DNA of 64,000 nt from Acorus gramineus (Eukaryota; Streptophyta; Magnoliopsida; Acorales; Acoraceae). The stretch's first letter is position 1. Each line of letters begins with the position of its first letter. The stretch lies in NCBI GenBank assembly GCA_030737835.1, contig CM060847.1, forward strand, positions 7,096,484-7,160,483, given 5' to 3'. The notes beneath the pieces were generated by a model. The model was not told where the DNA came from. It was given only the letters and a program-made list of their open reading frames with translations, and ran no database searches. The translations under genes were made by a program, and so were the position numbers. Positions 1-15,000 of the stretch are shown here, piece by piece.

Positions 1-3000
1 AAGAATGTATCCATGTTTGGACAATCCACATCTTTCCAATAGCTTTAGAAGGTCAGATATGGCCCTCCTCTTTTTGAGGCTACTAGTCTGTTCTTTACAA
101 AGGTTAGCACAATCTGTAGCACTTCTGCAAATAGTCTCAAGAGCATTCCAGCCATTTTCCCATCTCTCCTGTAGTACCAGAAGTGCAGACCCAAAGGATA
201 TGGATTTCAAGGGGAGACATATTGGCTCTGCATTACCAAGCACCAAGTAATGATGAGTACCAGGAAGAAGAGAATAATGAAAAAAAAAAACATATCATCA
301 GAATAGTCACTAACACAAACAGAAATATGGGTGAGAGAATATATGCATTACCATGTGAGAAATAACCGCCAGACGTGATATCAGTGCACAAGCCTCTGTA
401 AGCTGATTCCACTTTACTTCTCCAATCAATAAACCTTGAATGTCTACACCAACAAAAAAAATCATATAAAGAACTCTTTACAGTTACAAACATATCCACA
501 GAGGATGGACATACCTTTCTCTGGGATTGAACTGTGATAGATGATCCAGGGTTGGCGTTGATTTAACATCTTTATCATTACAAATCTTCCACTCGGGCAG
601 ATCAGGCATTTTGTTCCACTTCAGGACTGTTTCAGTATTTATAGGTTGTTGCAAAGTATCCTAAACCAAAACGGAAAAAAAGGCCTAAATGAACAAAAAG
701 ATATACAATAACAGTAGAAAACAACAATCAAGTTGGAAAATTATTATAGACCAAGTTTAAATAATCCTGAATATTTGACAAGGAGGGTGAATGAACCCTA
801 ATGCTCGAGTTCGGGCCAGCTATAGCATGTATCAGGTGGTTAACAGAGAAGATACCCAGAACGGCATACTCACATTGAATTTATTAATAAGTTTCCAAAA
901 CTTTTGACGAAACCTTCTGAAAGTCTCTATTGAAGAGTAGTTGAACATAGGTTGTTGCCATTGAGAAAACTTAAAAAGTTCTCTTAGATCAGTCTCTATA
1001 CGTTCTCTGCCTGCCTTGATGTTTTCCAAAATTCTAAAGCAGTAAAAAAAAGATAAAAATGTAGTTAAATGTGAATGAAAGAACTCCTAGGAAAAAAAAT
1101 TGTCAAAAAAATTTAATAGATCACAACTTACATAGGTACGAGCTGTACATAATACCCAGAAATATTGTACAAAATCTTCAAAATTCCTTCAACATGACAA
1201 CTGCATTATTGAAATTCAGCATAAGCACATGATAATATTACTAGAAAATAATAAAAGCAGAATGTGACCTTTTGTGAATCAAAGAGAAGATGTAACGTCA
1301 TTTTCCGAACATTAAACTACCCTTCCCCAGCACAAAAAAAGAGGAAAAAAGAAACAGTATCCAGAGAATTCCTACCTCGATTGATTGTTCAAGCTTACTG
1401 TGGCTTTGAACTGCCCATGGAAAGCAATAAGAAGTTCAAGGCGTCTTTTGAATTCACCAACATTGGAAGTTTGAATAAACTCTTCTAGGCTGCATTTTCC
1501 AACTTTTCAAAGATCAGCTCTAAATCATATAGAAACCAACCACTAACAATTAAGATACTGAGAGGCGCTACATGCCTTTGAATAGTTGTTGTATAATCAT
1601 CATTAAGGTCACCCGATATTTTACGATAGAGAACCGAGTGCAGGGGAAACCATAGCTGCACATCCCAAATTTAAAATGAGAAAAATAAAATAAGGAATAC
1701 TTCATTGAAGAGATGATTTGAGCAATGTAAAATGTACATTTTCAGCATTAATCTCATACTGTTCTTGAATTCTATCGAGCAAAGCAGGCCAACAGTCTAA
1801 CTCCATCTTTTGCAATATCGACACCAAGACATAAATTGGTCGAAGTTGATCTGTACAATGAAAACATGAATTTGGAACATTTGGAACATTTAAAACCTTA
1901 TGGGAACAAATCAAGCATAAGATAGATAATCTTACCAGCAAGATAAAACTTTGATCCGTATTCTTCCAACATCACAGATCTGCCAAGTAAATATTGCAAA
2001 CCCAAGAGAACCTGTAAAAATTAAATGCCACATATTCATACAAATTATATATAGTGATAAAATAGTTTCTGATGCTCCCAGGTAGATCATACTTCAATAA
2101 CAGAGACATAACCTATTACCTTAGCAGGAGGGGTGCTCAAGGACAATGATAGAAGATTAACAGTTATATCTAATATTTTCTGGAGACCTGGATGATCTGG
2201 CCACTCATCCAGAAGACACTTAACCCGCTCTTGAAGCACAATAAGTGGTTGTACCATCTCAGACACAACTGAAACATTTGAATCCTGGAAAACAATGAAT
2301 ATAGAATCAATTAAGATTATATGGCATTTCACAGATAAATCATACCACTACTAATTACCGTGTATATATTGTGAAGAGGAATCTTCTTTAATCCAAATTT
2401 TTTTTTGTATTCCACGCAAATGCAGAGTAGCTGCTCACTCATCAAATTCTCATCCAAGGCAACAAATGATAAGTCAGGTAAGCCTGCAAAAAATACAAGA
2501 AAAAAAAAGTTTATAACATGCTTTATGTGGAAGGAACATTCAAGTAGGCAAGTACAAATTGTCTTGTTTATGTTTTTCCACAAGGAAAAGATCACCTTTC
2601 ATAATTCGCCTTCCCAGTAGATAAGACTCCATAAATGAACACAATTTATCCTCATCGCTAATTTGAGAAGTTCCAGGCTGAAAAGGAATGAATAACATCA
2701 GAAATAGCATTATATAGAAAACTCTTCTCATCAAAACAAAGGGCTCTTAGATCTTTCACATCTAATTACTCAAAATCCCCATCACTGATGTGAAGCAATG
2801 AAAAAATTGGCTAGAGGCATGGTTCACAAACTAACAGCGATGGATTTCAAAATCAAGATTTCAACAAATTGTCAATACTATCATTTTCCGTTTAAGAGAG
2901 AACCCTCATCCAACCTTGTTTGTTTTAAGCAAATAGTATCCAAGGATGTTTATTTTTTAGCAAAGTTAGACTTCTTATATATTTAGCGGAAGCAGATTAC

Positions 3001-6000
3001 AACAGGTCTGAATTGGTGTGTGTGTGTGTGTGTGGAGTGGGATACAAAGAAAGAAATAAAGAAGGCCGTTGATAGATGGAAAAGATAGTAATCTTCAAAA
3101 ATTAGTTCCATATAAACCTAAAAAGCCTAGTCCATGTGAGCAAAAAAGTGACACAAAAACAAATTTCACTTCATTATCATAAGATTACCCACCATGCGAC
3201 AACTGAGCTGACATTTCTATATGGGACATGAAAGTCTTCTCAAGCTAAATCAAACATTATACCAGGAATTAATAACTTACCAGTTCAACGAGATTGCTAG
3301 ATCCAAATATTTGATTGTGCACAAGGATAACACTTTTCCAGCTTTCTTGCATGATATCCAATTCTTCCTCTAAATTCTCAGCTTCATTTGGAGATACCTA
3401 TGGATAAGTAGAAGTTCCTTAAGAGTTTGAATTTTATGAACTGCAAGCAGGAAGCAAATGGCAACCAGTGATAAGCTCTAACTAACCACATTAATAAGCT
3501 CCTTTTCAACCAGAGATTCTTCCCACTCAGATGACAAACTCCCATCTGGATCAAAATTCTCAAGCAGACTTGAATTAACTTTTAGGACATCTTCTAACTT
3601 CACCTCACGAGATCTGAATCTATAATACTGAGACTCATTGTTCTCTTTCGTTCTTTTTTGAGATTTCATTTCCATCCACAACTTCCCAAAATGGCCAAAT
3701 ATCTCATCCAACAACTAGTTTAAACAAATAATGGTGGCATCAGAAAACAACATTGTTGCAGGAAATAGTATACAGAACTCATCATAGCATAAAAGAACTC
3801 ACCATGAGAGAAGACCTATTCATAAGCAGGGAGCAACACAGATAATGGACAAGACGTATTAGAATAATATGATAAACAGTAGCTTGCACGTGACGAGGTA
3901 AAACCTGTAAAACAATTTCAGTGAAACATTTTATGCTTTGACATTTGCCACGAGTCAATTTGAGTATATGCACATAATACAGACATTTCAGATGCAGAAA
4001 ATTGAAGAATATTTGTCAAACGACAACATGCATCGTATGAACTAGATGACTAAAACAGGGCTTTAAAGATACTAACCAATCTATTATCATAACTCTTAGC
4101 AACCAATTTCTTGAGAAGATCAACATCAATAGCCAAGATGCTTCGAGAATCATAAGTAAAACAATCAGACCCTTTACTACATACTTCATCACTAATGCAC
4201 TCAATCAGAAAGCCTCTTGGAAACTGCATCAGAGAATATATGATTTCCTGCATGAAATAATTAAATTTAGGCAAAAAAAACCTACTATGAAATCCATATA
4301 AACCATAGCCATTAAAAAAAAAGTCATATTTTACCAAAGTCCTATTGGTATTTTCTTCCTTCATCTCCTTCAGACATGCATTTTCTAATGCACTCGACAA
4401 AACCAAAGATAGGCCAAGCTTCAACTCAAATACCGCTAATTGAATTGGTTTAGTTATGTCCACGTACGCAGCATACTCCTTCGATAACCGATCGATAAAG
4501 TTGGATGATAAAATCTGAAATAGGAAAATATGAAATATCACATCATTACTTTCTTTATAACAGGAAGTGATCCACATTTAGAAACATTAACTATATTATA
4601 AAATTTGTAAGATCTGACAATAAAGAAAAATAAATTACTATACTAAAGATTTACAGTATACCTGCCAATTCTGATATTGATTAATCACTGATTGAATATC
4701 CTTAGGTCCAAAACCCTTGGCCAGATCCATGCATTGTGTTGCCTGTTCCATAAAAGCACAGCACTCGTCTTGCAAGCTCTTGAACTTAGAAGGTGCAGGC
4801 CGAAATACAATCTTCAAGAAAGAATAAATTTTGTTAGGGAATACAACCTTAGTAAAATTTGAAGGCAACTTCATCTCCCAAAAATGTAGTATATAAATTA
4901 TGCAGTGTGTAAAAAACAACAGGACCCAAACAAATGAACAATCACTATACGTGGAAATAACTAAAACATACATTTGATGTGAATAAGAAATAACTGAAAA
5001 AATGGAACAAAGCATGTATATTTCTTTAATGACCATCCTTCTGTGTACATATTTATTGTGGTTAAAATTAAATAATCAAAACACACACCAGCTCACACAG
5101 AATCACTCTTTGGCATCAAAACATACTTTAAAAAAACCGTGGAGGAAAACCATAAAATTTCAGTGCAAATGACTAAAAACAGGGAACTCCAAAATTATGT
5201 CAAGGATGTTCCTGCTAGTTCATTTTTCTTTCACATAACTATGTTCATATCTTTTTTTAGGTCCCCCCGTATGTCAATAAATAAGATGGTTCTGCTCATA
5301 TTATCATACTGAAGCTTCATTCATAAATACCTCATATACATGCACCTTCATATACATTACTAATTAAGATTATGACCCAAATGCTACTATTAGATATGAT
5401 TCACACCTAAAATGATCCACATTTTCACTTCTTTGGATTCCTATTTTGAGTTATGCATCAAGTCCTTGATTTCATGCATTATCTGCTTATATTGCTTTCA
5501 TCTCAAACAGAAAAATTTGAAATAATTTTATAAGAAAAGAATGTGATGAACTAAGCATACATCAAAGTTACAAATAGATATGTTAATGAATTCTCACTAA
5601 CATGATTACAAATAACTATCAAAGAAACTCCAATTAAAATTTAGTTACATAACCTTAGACTGTAGCCTTTGCTGCTCCTTACTATACTCTAACAATCGCT
5701 TTTCATGATCCTGATTATCCCTTCTTGAGTTTGATCCTGCTAAATATTCACACTCTTGGCGCACCTGCATACAGCAACTTCCATAACTATTTGGGGTCAT
5801 GAAGCAACAAAATATTCTCGTAAATTTAATAATTACTCAGTTAGCCGTGATGTGGATCCAGAAATACATTAGGTTAGACAGGTAACCAAAACACACACAC
5901 ACACACACCAACTATAGTACATGTTATTTGGAACTATTTGTCCTATTCTATTAGAATTCTATCTTCGTGACCACCATTCTACCTTTATGAAGAAAATTTA

Positions 6001-9000
6001 CTACAATGGCTATCAAAAGAGTTAGTTAACATGAATCTGCTATAATGAAGATGGCAAAAAGGCTACTTCTGACATCAAACAGTACCATAAGAAGTGCATC
6101 AGAAGAAGGTTAGCTATGGCATATTTAGGGATTTATCCATTATCATGTCAACCTGACTGGTGTTTTGCTGACCCCGGTGTTCCTCTGTTTTGAGGGTTTT
6201 GACTCCTTTACTTTCTTCCGTTTCTTTTCCTTTTGTGGTTATCTTGGCCGGTACTCCTTGTGTTTTATTAATATAAGGTGGTAGCTCGCCTACCAGATTC
6301 ATTTTCAAAAAATAAAAAATTCTTAATGTAATTTTTTGAAGAAAAAAAAGAAATGAAGAGGGAAGGGTCTAAAGGAGTATATAACAGCGTGTTGGAATAT
6401 AATGACTAAAAAAATCCATATGGATTTAGTTCTCAGACGAACCATGTTTTATACATCCTGCAAGACCCAATAACTGCTATATAATTCTCCCACAGACCAC
6501 AGTCATCTGAGGTATTGCAATGATATAAACCTATGAGAAAATTACAAAAAAGACCAAGGTGGTCGAAAGCATTATACCACTAGGCTTGATTTAACTTATG
6601 CAGTAAGCTCTACCTATGCATGCCTACTCAGAACTTCACATGAACCTTACAAAAACTGTCTAACCAACCAGTGAACCACCATGAAAGGTTGGTAGAGATA
6701 TCCTCTTTATACCGAGGGGTCCAGAGTTTGAGTCATTCTCCTACCCCTAGGAAAAATTTATCCAGGAAATAAATAAATATATAAATGTTTACCCACCCAA
6801 AAAAATCAAGTGTCCCTAATTCTCAACAAGAAGTTCATGAAAATAACGATGGAAACATTATAAAATCCAGAATGGATAGAAACGGAACCTATGAATATTT
6901 CACATCTGTAAGAGTTTAAGTGAGATGGAACATAAAGAAGCAGAATTTAACTGCTAGATGCCATGCATGGTCTAAATGCAAAGCTACAGTCTACGCTTCC
7001 AATGAAGTGATACAGAAAAACTTGTGAAATTAAAGAGATGAAAATTTCTATTTGCCTATAGTTTGATAATCAGGAGGCTGATATATTATAATCAAAACTC
7101 TTAAATAAGTTTTCAGTTTAACATAGTTGACAGTTTATGTGCTATCTACACATGCTTGCATATTTTTCCTGTGGTCTTTATTTTTTTGAATTTTTTCCCA
7201 GTCATATTGCATAGTCTAGAGGATGAAATAGTCATTTACCCATATATCTTTATTGTGCTTCAGAACAAATAGAAGGAGAAACAGATCCATCTCCCCATAG
7301 GACAGAATTAAAATATCAACAACTTTTGAGTAGTGCAAGATTTCAAATGAGTAGACAAACAAACAAGATGCAGCAACCAAAAGCACAATGTCAAACATTA
7401 CCTTTACTTCAAGATCAATCGAATGAATCTTCTCTTGAATCATTGAATGCTTAAAAGCATATTTCATGGTGGGGTCCGGTCCGTCAGAATTCAGCAATAG
7501 ATGAAACCTCAAGATACCAATGTGTAACCATGCACATCCAAGTTTATACAAATACTCTGCATCATATAAATCATCCTGGTCAAAGTTTGAACGAACTTTC
7601 TTTCCAGACACACTCAACCTTCAGTATTATTCTAACTAATTTAGTTATTTCAAACCAACAAGAAAATTATGAATCTTATTGCTAGGCATACCATGAGATG
7701 GCCATGCAAGGTACAGTTCTTCTAGAAGATCATCTGCAATGGAATCCATTAAGGAGCGGAATCTACCATGGTCTGATGACTTACAGAGCTCTTTCAACAT
7801 TAGTTTCTGGAGTTCCTCCTCCTACAACATAAATATTGAATCACTCAGGGGAAAGAAATTAATTATAAGCAAGAAATTAAGCATAACTTCAATCATAACT
7901 TCAACAGAAGCATATGAAAGCGAAGCATCCACTTCAAACAGTAACTGAAAAGCCTACTTTCATCCTTAAATTTTTAAAAGTTCAATTCTCGTATTTAGGA
8001 AAAAACAAAGAAGATAATTGTCATGTATTCATCAACAAACTACTAGCTTCTAAGAATTAAATCTTATATTTAATAATTCAACTTCAAGAGTTTAACATGG
8101 TGAATGCGCTTCCATTGAATCAACTTATCCTCCATGCAGTTTGTTGGAACATCTGTCTTCACAAAAAAATGAGCTTGAGCAAATACAATCTGTGATCACC
8201 GATGGTATAGTTATATAGGGATGGTCATATTGTGATAGAGTGAGAAAGTTGGGTGACTACAATCGACAGGATCTTTTGTGTACATCATAGAAGACAACAC
8301 TGTTTCCCCCTTTCTTTTTGAATATTAAACTATTGAAAAAGTTTTTTTTATGCTGCGTTTGGAAACAAGTTTGGACTAAGTATGAATACTGGAAAAGCAG
8401 AATCGCCAAAAGTCATTCAAACTCATTTCCAAATGCAGCCTAAGTCAAGTCTTCTCATGACAGTGTCATAAAATTTTATACTTTTTCATTACATTTAGAC
8501 AACAAATATGACCTAATATGTTCCAGGTCACAAATTAATCAGTAAAGATTTCTTCGGATCTCAGTTGGTCTGGCTAGGAAAGATTCAAAGATGGTCTGCT
8601 GGAACAAAGTTTCAGATAATTTGGCCCATGATCGAGTTGAATCCAGTCTGATTCCATTAACCCACCCATCTTCATACCTAACTGAAATATTTTGCTTCAA
8701 AAGAATAGATACAATAATTTTCCTCCAAAAAGAATAGATACACTAATACAATAAATTGCCTCTGAAGCCGCATTCTTAAAATTTAACCCAACAAACCACA
8801 AATAGAACTTTAAAATAATTGAAATTTTCTATGCAGTCCAAAATAAATAAAAGCAAAGTTTTGAGAAGCTACCGTTACAAAAGAATTATTTAGCGAATAG
8901 AGGATAGACTTCATCTGTGCAAAGACAACTTTCTGGAAAGATTTCCTATGTGCAAATATGATCTGCAACAGAGGAAAAAAGAAGAGAATCATTCTAGGAA

Positions 9001-12000
9001 TAGCTTGTGAAATGCACCAAGATGAATCTGAAGAAGAAGAAATATGAACCTGTTTAAAGAGGGAACGAGCCATAGAATGAAGAACCCCGTGTACATCTCT
9101 CCCCAATGGTGCATCTTGCCAAAGACTCCTTGAAGCAACCCTAAGCTTCCAATGGTATGTAGCATGATCCTTTATATGAATTGTATCCTGACTGCAATGA
9201 AGCAACATGCCAGAAATAGAACATAAGCACAATCAACAAGCCTCCAACTTTTGTATGGCTATAACATTCAACTATAAAAAAGAATTCCAAAAACATAAAT
9301 TCACATACGAAACAGTGATGCGATCCCTGATCTAAGAATAATTTGCAAGTATATTTTCAATTGCCAAAGATGGTTGAAATAGCTGTAATTGTTCTTTTTT
9401 TTTTTGTTGAGAATACAGCAGGCATTCTGCCTCAATTTATTAAAATGAAGAGAATGCCCAATAAACTCTGTGCTACTTGCTTCACAGAATATCATATATC
9501 ATTAAATAGCTACAGAAACATCAAATCTTAAACATACATAAAATTCTCTTAAACAGTGGAACAGTCTTACAGCATTTCATCAACCATTGTCATTCTCACT
9601 GAGTGCAGAAGATAACACGCTTGATTATAGCTAGCAGGTAAATAATTCTGCAGGTAAAAAGAATTTAAATTAAAAATAATGACCAAGGCAGAAACGTCTA
9701 ATGCAAAGCAAGAGAAGCTTAATGCTCAACCTTGAGAGATTCTGTACAAGCCCATAGAGAATGATGCCAGTTGAACCAAATTTCAACCACATGACTAGCA
9801 ACTTTTTCATGCACTGGAAAACACAAATTGAGATATCAGAAAAAGGAGACAGTGGGTGACATATATAATTATAAATAAAAAAAATTAACAAACTAAGAGA
9901 TGTTGTACTAACCAGCATCCACCAAAGTCCAAGCATCTAGCATCCACAATAGGTTCTGATGTGGGCAAAAATCAGTAGGTGGTCTGGATGAGGAATTCAG
10001 TGAAGATCTCCAATTGTACTCCAGAAGTTTGGATATTTTGGATAAAACCTAGCATTTAAAAAACAAGTAATAAAGAAGTGGATCACACGAACATCTGGTG
10101 ATGGATGTGGATGAATATCATAATCCATTATGATTGTGCAACTTTCCAAACTTTGGATATGCAAGGACAACAAGATCGCATCTAAGATAATTTTTACAAC
10201 ATCTAGCATATGTATGATACAACAAAAAATTGGAAGACAAACTATATCACAAAATGCAGTATCTACCATATTTAGCTTTTCAGCATCAACCAATATGCTT
10301 TCTGATAACTCCTGAAGCAACTCCATGTCAAGGAAAAGGCTCTTTCGGTCCAATAAAACAACACTCTCTAGCCAACAATCAAAACCTGGCTTTTCACATA
10401 AAATCTCGGGACAAAAGGCACAACAAAAATTAGATGGTCGTTGCATTAACACAATTTTGGAACTTTTTCCAAAATCCATAAAGATTCCTTCAAGATTGTG
10501 TTTCTCATGCTCGAATCTTCTCAAAAGCATCTGCATGCAGAAGAAGCATTTAAGTACAAACAACAGGTGATACCTCTGATCTACAGAAATAATATAATTA
10601 TCAGACCTGATATATGTGATCCAGTTGATGAACATTATTGGAATCATCTTGACCAGAAGCACTGGCAATACATGTAGCCACACAGACACCTGTCACAAAC
10701 ATAAAACAACACATATCTCAACCCAAATAAAAGAATGACCAAATTCCAAATCAGAAATAACATCAAACTTACAGAATAATTATATAAAAATAATATTTTG
10801 AATAATAAGAAAAATACTGCCTTGCTGATTTAAGATATATTCTCAAGGCACTAGACCATGAACTACTACTTTTCACATGATAATTTAACATGACCCAAGG
10901 TCATATAAGAAAATGAAAATTGAATTGTCATAAACTTTAATGCTTCAAGAAGTCGACCTTGGTGTTGTTTTTCTCAAGGATTATATATTCCTGCGCTAAA
11001 ACCAAGAGAATGGTACCATGCATTCAAGGTTTTCAAATATGCCCTTGCAAGTGTTCTCAACAAGCATCCCTATACATTTGAAATATATTCTCGTGTTTTT
11101 TTTTCAGATGAGTATTCTTTCGAACATTGTCCTTGTCAATACAGTAACAACACAAAGCTGAATCATAATAACCCTCATTCACTGATCGCAAGTCCAGTCA
11201 CACTGTCAAGATTCAATATGTTGCTTTTAATCTGTTCTAAATATATGCATAGGCACTAAGATCATTAATATAACATCATGGGCACGCAACCACCAATATT
11301 CTAATGAGGAAAAAGAAATCAATTTCATAAAGGATTGACTGAATATGGTATCTGTTGTAAATTTCTCTTCCCGGATATGTTTAGCCAATCATATCAAGTA
11401 ACGGCATATCAGTTATACTACATCAGTTATACTAGTGCAACCTGGGATTTATGAGATTGAAGTTTACCTTGCAGAGCGAGCTGCCGAATTTCAGAATTAG
11501 TTGATACAATAGCCACAATAGTTGAACTGTTACCTGTAAAAATTATTTAACTTTATAAAAAAAAATATGTTCAAATAATAAACCAGAAAATGAAATAGCA
11601 ACTGATCCACACCAGAAGACTCCTGTTTCTGCAAGTGCCTCAGGGGCCAAACTTCATCACAAAAGTTGAGAAGCTGCTCCATTTTGACATGAACTTCTGC
11701 TGAGGATGGCAAAAATGGGTGACCCCCATAAATCCATAGCATTGGCTTTAGAGGGCAAACAAAGAAACTTAAACGCATACACAGATTCCTGCTCTCCAAC
11801 TACACCAAGAACATATCTATTAGTTAAACAGAGGTGTGACACTAATTGGTATATATAACAAAAATTATGCATTAACATACCAGTAACTTATCCACAGCAT
11901 CAGGGAAGATAGGCCTCAATTTTGTTGCTTCCTTCAACAACAAATTCCAAACAATTGGCAGAATGTCAAATTGGCTAGAAGTAATGCACTCCCATAAACA

Positions 12001-15000
12001 TTTGTGATACTCCAGTAAATTAGCAATAACATGAATCAGTTGCTCAAAGTGGGGGGATTCTATAATAACTTCAAGGACTTCCCACTCAAGCTGTCTCAAA
12101 AATTCTCGTAAACATGCTGTTTCTTTATTGTAGTCGTAGTTCTGCATACTTTTGAAAGTAGCATCATGGGAATTTTTCAGAACAGCATCAAAATGCTTTT
12201 CAGAATCCCATTGTTGAAGACTGAATCGTAGTAAGACCACACAGCGTATAGCATTATGGAGTGGCTTCCGCCATTTATCTACTGTGGTATTTGAAGCTGC
12301 CAACTCCAGCAATTCTAATGAAAGAAGTGGGAAGGGTTGTGAATCGACATTGATTCCAATACGTGAAATAATCTCTTTCTGGCAAGTATATATGCACTTC
12401 CAAATGGGATGATTCTGTTCTCTCTCAAGTATTGACAGAAAAGATCCAAAAAAGTCACAATATGGATGTAATCTCGAACTGTACCATTTAAACCAAAGGA
12501 TATATCGTGCATGATCACATCTGGTGGCCTGTTCCATTGTCCAGTTGGCGGCAATAAAAAGCATCTTGTTGCCTTGTCCTAAATCAAATTCTGCATATCT
12601 ACCAGATTTTAAACCAGGTCCCGATGCATTGGGGAATAGAAGATAATGTACGAACTGCACTGGCAGCATGGAAGGCTGAATGTAGCCAACATCAGACAGA
12701 CAAAAGTTTCTGGTAGTTTTTGAACTTAAATCAGAAGAAGCACATTGAGAACCCAGCCACTCCAAATACAAGCAATTTTGTTTTATACAAGTATCTTCGG
12801 GATACCAAAGGAAATATTGTAAATTTGATGGAGAGGGCCAACCTCCAGGCAAGGATAAAGAATTACCAAAATGAGAGTCCATATACCATTCATGCTCCAA
12901 TAAATAGCTTTGTTTCACATGAGCAATGATGTCTTTTCCTTCTGCCTCACCCAAGGATGACAGGTAAGTGTGCTCCCAACTCAGTAGAAGGCTCCATGAA
13001 GTCCTATTCCCATTCATGATAAGCTGCTGAAACAACTGAACCCACCGTGTTAACTCAAGTAAGGTTATGTGGACACCAATAGATAATCCCGCGCCTCGGG
13101 CATATATATGGGCTTTTGCCATGGCATCCACCAACTTACAATCAGGAATACCAGATAAAACTAGAAACCTTCGAACATCATGAATCTCATTTTCCGTGGG
13201 ATCACCTGCATCATCATAAAGAAGCCGACATGGATGCTTCATAAATATTTCTACTCCTCTGTTTCTCATTGCTCTCGAAACCTCACCATACTTTGGATCG
13301 ACTGTAAGGAACATACAAAATCCAGGATGAGCTTGAAGTACAACTGGTTTTCCATCAACAAGCCCACATTCATTCACAGTGATTGTCCTGCTTGGTTCCA
13401 CTAGAGAGTTGATCCTATCAAGAACCTAAATAAATAGAAAGTCTGTTAAGCAAAGCAGAAAGAGATAGATGGAAAATTCAATAATGGAAAGGATTATCAA
13501 CATACCGTTGGGTTACAAAGATTTGCATTCTCCAAAACAATCCATTCACCACATTCAATGGCCTTGATTAGCACCCCAGTGACCCACTCAAACTTTGCTG
13601 AAACTGTCTGCATTTTGTTGTTGGTTTGTAGTTCCAGCACAGTCTTTAGGGCATTGTTGAGGTCGTTACATGTCCATGAAACAGGTAACTGATATCGTTC
13701 TAGATCAAGCTTTAGCTGCTCAATAATCTCAATTAGCGGATTCAGAGAGTTATAACATTTGCCTCTCCAGCCCTCCATAAATGTGGAAGTTGACATGGAT
13801 GAACTGTAATTGATGCTGGCCAAGAACTTGAGCCACCTGGATATCAGATCTTTGCATTCTTTGATGAATTCCTTCCCTGAGTGCTCGAAACGAAGGCTGC
13901 AATACTCTCCCACATAACGCTCAACCTGTCCAATGACAGTATTGCAAGTATGGAAGGCATTGTACTGTTCAAAGCATCCAAGTAGTTCAGAAACATCAGT
14001 CCCAGATGAAAGATTTAACTCATTTAATACATTTCCAGTGAGCTGTGCTAGTAAACGAATCATAGACGTTTTCCCAGATGAAGATGGACCAACCAAGATG
14101 CACAGCCACTTATGTCTGACACAGTTTAAGGCAGCTTCCATGTAATGACCAATTCCAGGGAGCATAAGAAGCTGGCTTTTGAGAATTTTTGATGGCTGGA
14201 AAAATTTTCTTTCAACATGTGTATTCCCAACAATCAAGTATTTTGCACAAATCTGAATTCGTGGGGAGTTATTGACGGGTAGCTTTGCACCAAAAATCTC
14301 TTCATAAAGCTTCAGAACTTTCTCACGATCACTCATTGTCCTCATTCTTTGAAGGTAGATAGTGCTCAGAAATGTGTCAACACTTGTCTTTTTAAGATTG
14401 CCTAACATCAGATCACCCAGTATTATGAATGTGATGTTTTAACTACCTATAGAAACAAATGAAAATATTACAAATACTTACCTTCTAGTAACTGACATGA
14501 CCGGATGACATCACGTAAATTGAACTCCCAAGGGGACCCCTCTTGACCATACTTGCGAAGTAACATAGTGTCCTCATAAAGCCTTTTGTTGAAGTGAATC
14601 AACTTGGACAGCAGTGATGAAGGTATTGACGGATAAAGTGAACGGCAGATGAAAAGATAATCATCTTCACCTAATTCCTCTATGTAAACCTGCAATGAAA
14701 ACATAGAAAATGCTAACAGAGAAGTAATACAGGTCCATCATATAAGTAAGAATCAATATTTGGGCTTAAGTACAGTGAGATGGATCAGATATATTGCACC
14801 TTTGAAAATCGATTGAGAAAAGACTTTGGCAAGCCTTTCCTGCCGCCACCCTGACAAGATGGATTTTGACAAGCAAAAACTTTGAATGAAGGTGGACACT
14901 TAAATGTAAACCCAAGCTCTGGGATATAAACCTCAGCACGATGGTCCAGAATAGCATTCAAACCCTGAGAATAACATAAATAATTATAATCAGTAGAACA

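Larger units (their letters stand above)
1..11799 (-). other. MDN1: MDN1 exons 35-64: alpha-helical linker, continuing past left edge
   Basis: Exons: 11613-11799, 11468-11533, 10607-10689, 10267-10530, 9913-10048, 9731-9813, 9571-9647, 9050-9191, 8873-8962, 7692-7821, 7402-7595, 5654-5764, 4662-4811, 4335-4514, 4077-4247, 3803-3904, 3487-3714, 3281-3397, 2596-2677, 2359-2483, 2120-2284, 1936-2011, 1738-1850, 1576-1655, 1376-1489, 1132-1200, 874-1033, 515-660, 352-443, below 1-227. Most are short (66-264 bp). Recognisable midasin stretches include GGHPFLPSSAE, LAWLH-like CAWLHIGILRFHLL, YVDITKPIQ, FRSREVKLEDV, WPALLDRIQEQYE and ISDLLKLLE. Exon 45 (start 7595) has an unusual acceptor, chosen because upstream choices give a stop or the wrong phase. 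Intron 58 uses a GC donor. Confidence 0.8.

Noticed and set aside
293..306. Possible box C (TGATGA) of an intronic snoRNA in MDN1
   Set aside because: No properly spaced box D or terminal stem was found; the same applies to other TGATGA matches I looked at.
12720..12929. Plus-strand open frames over MDN1 exons (for example here and at 13180-13404, 23283-23564)
   Set aside because: They are antisense shadows of well-conserved minus-strand MDN1 exons.
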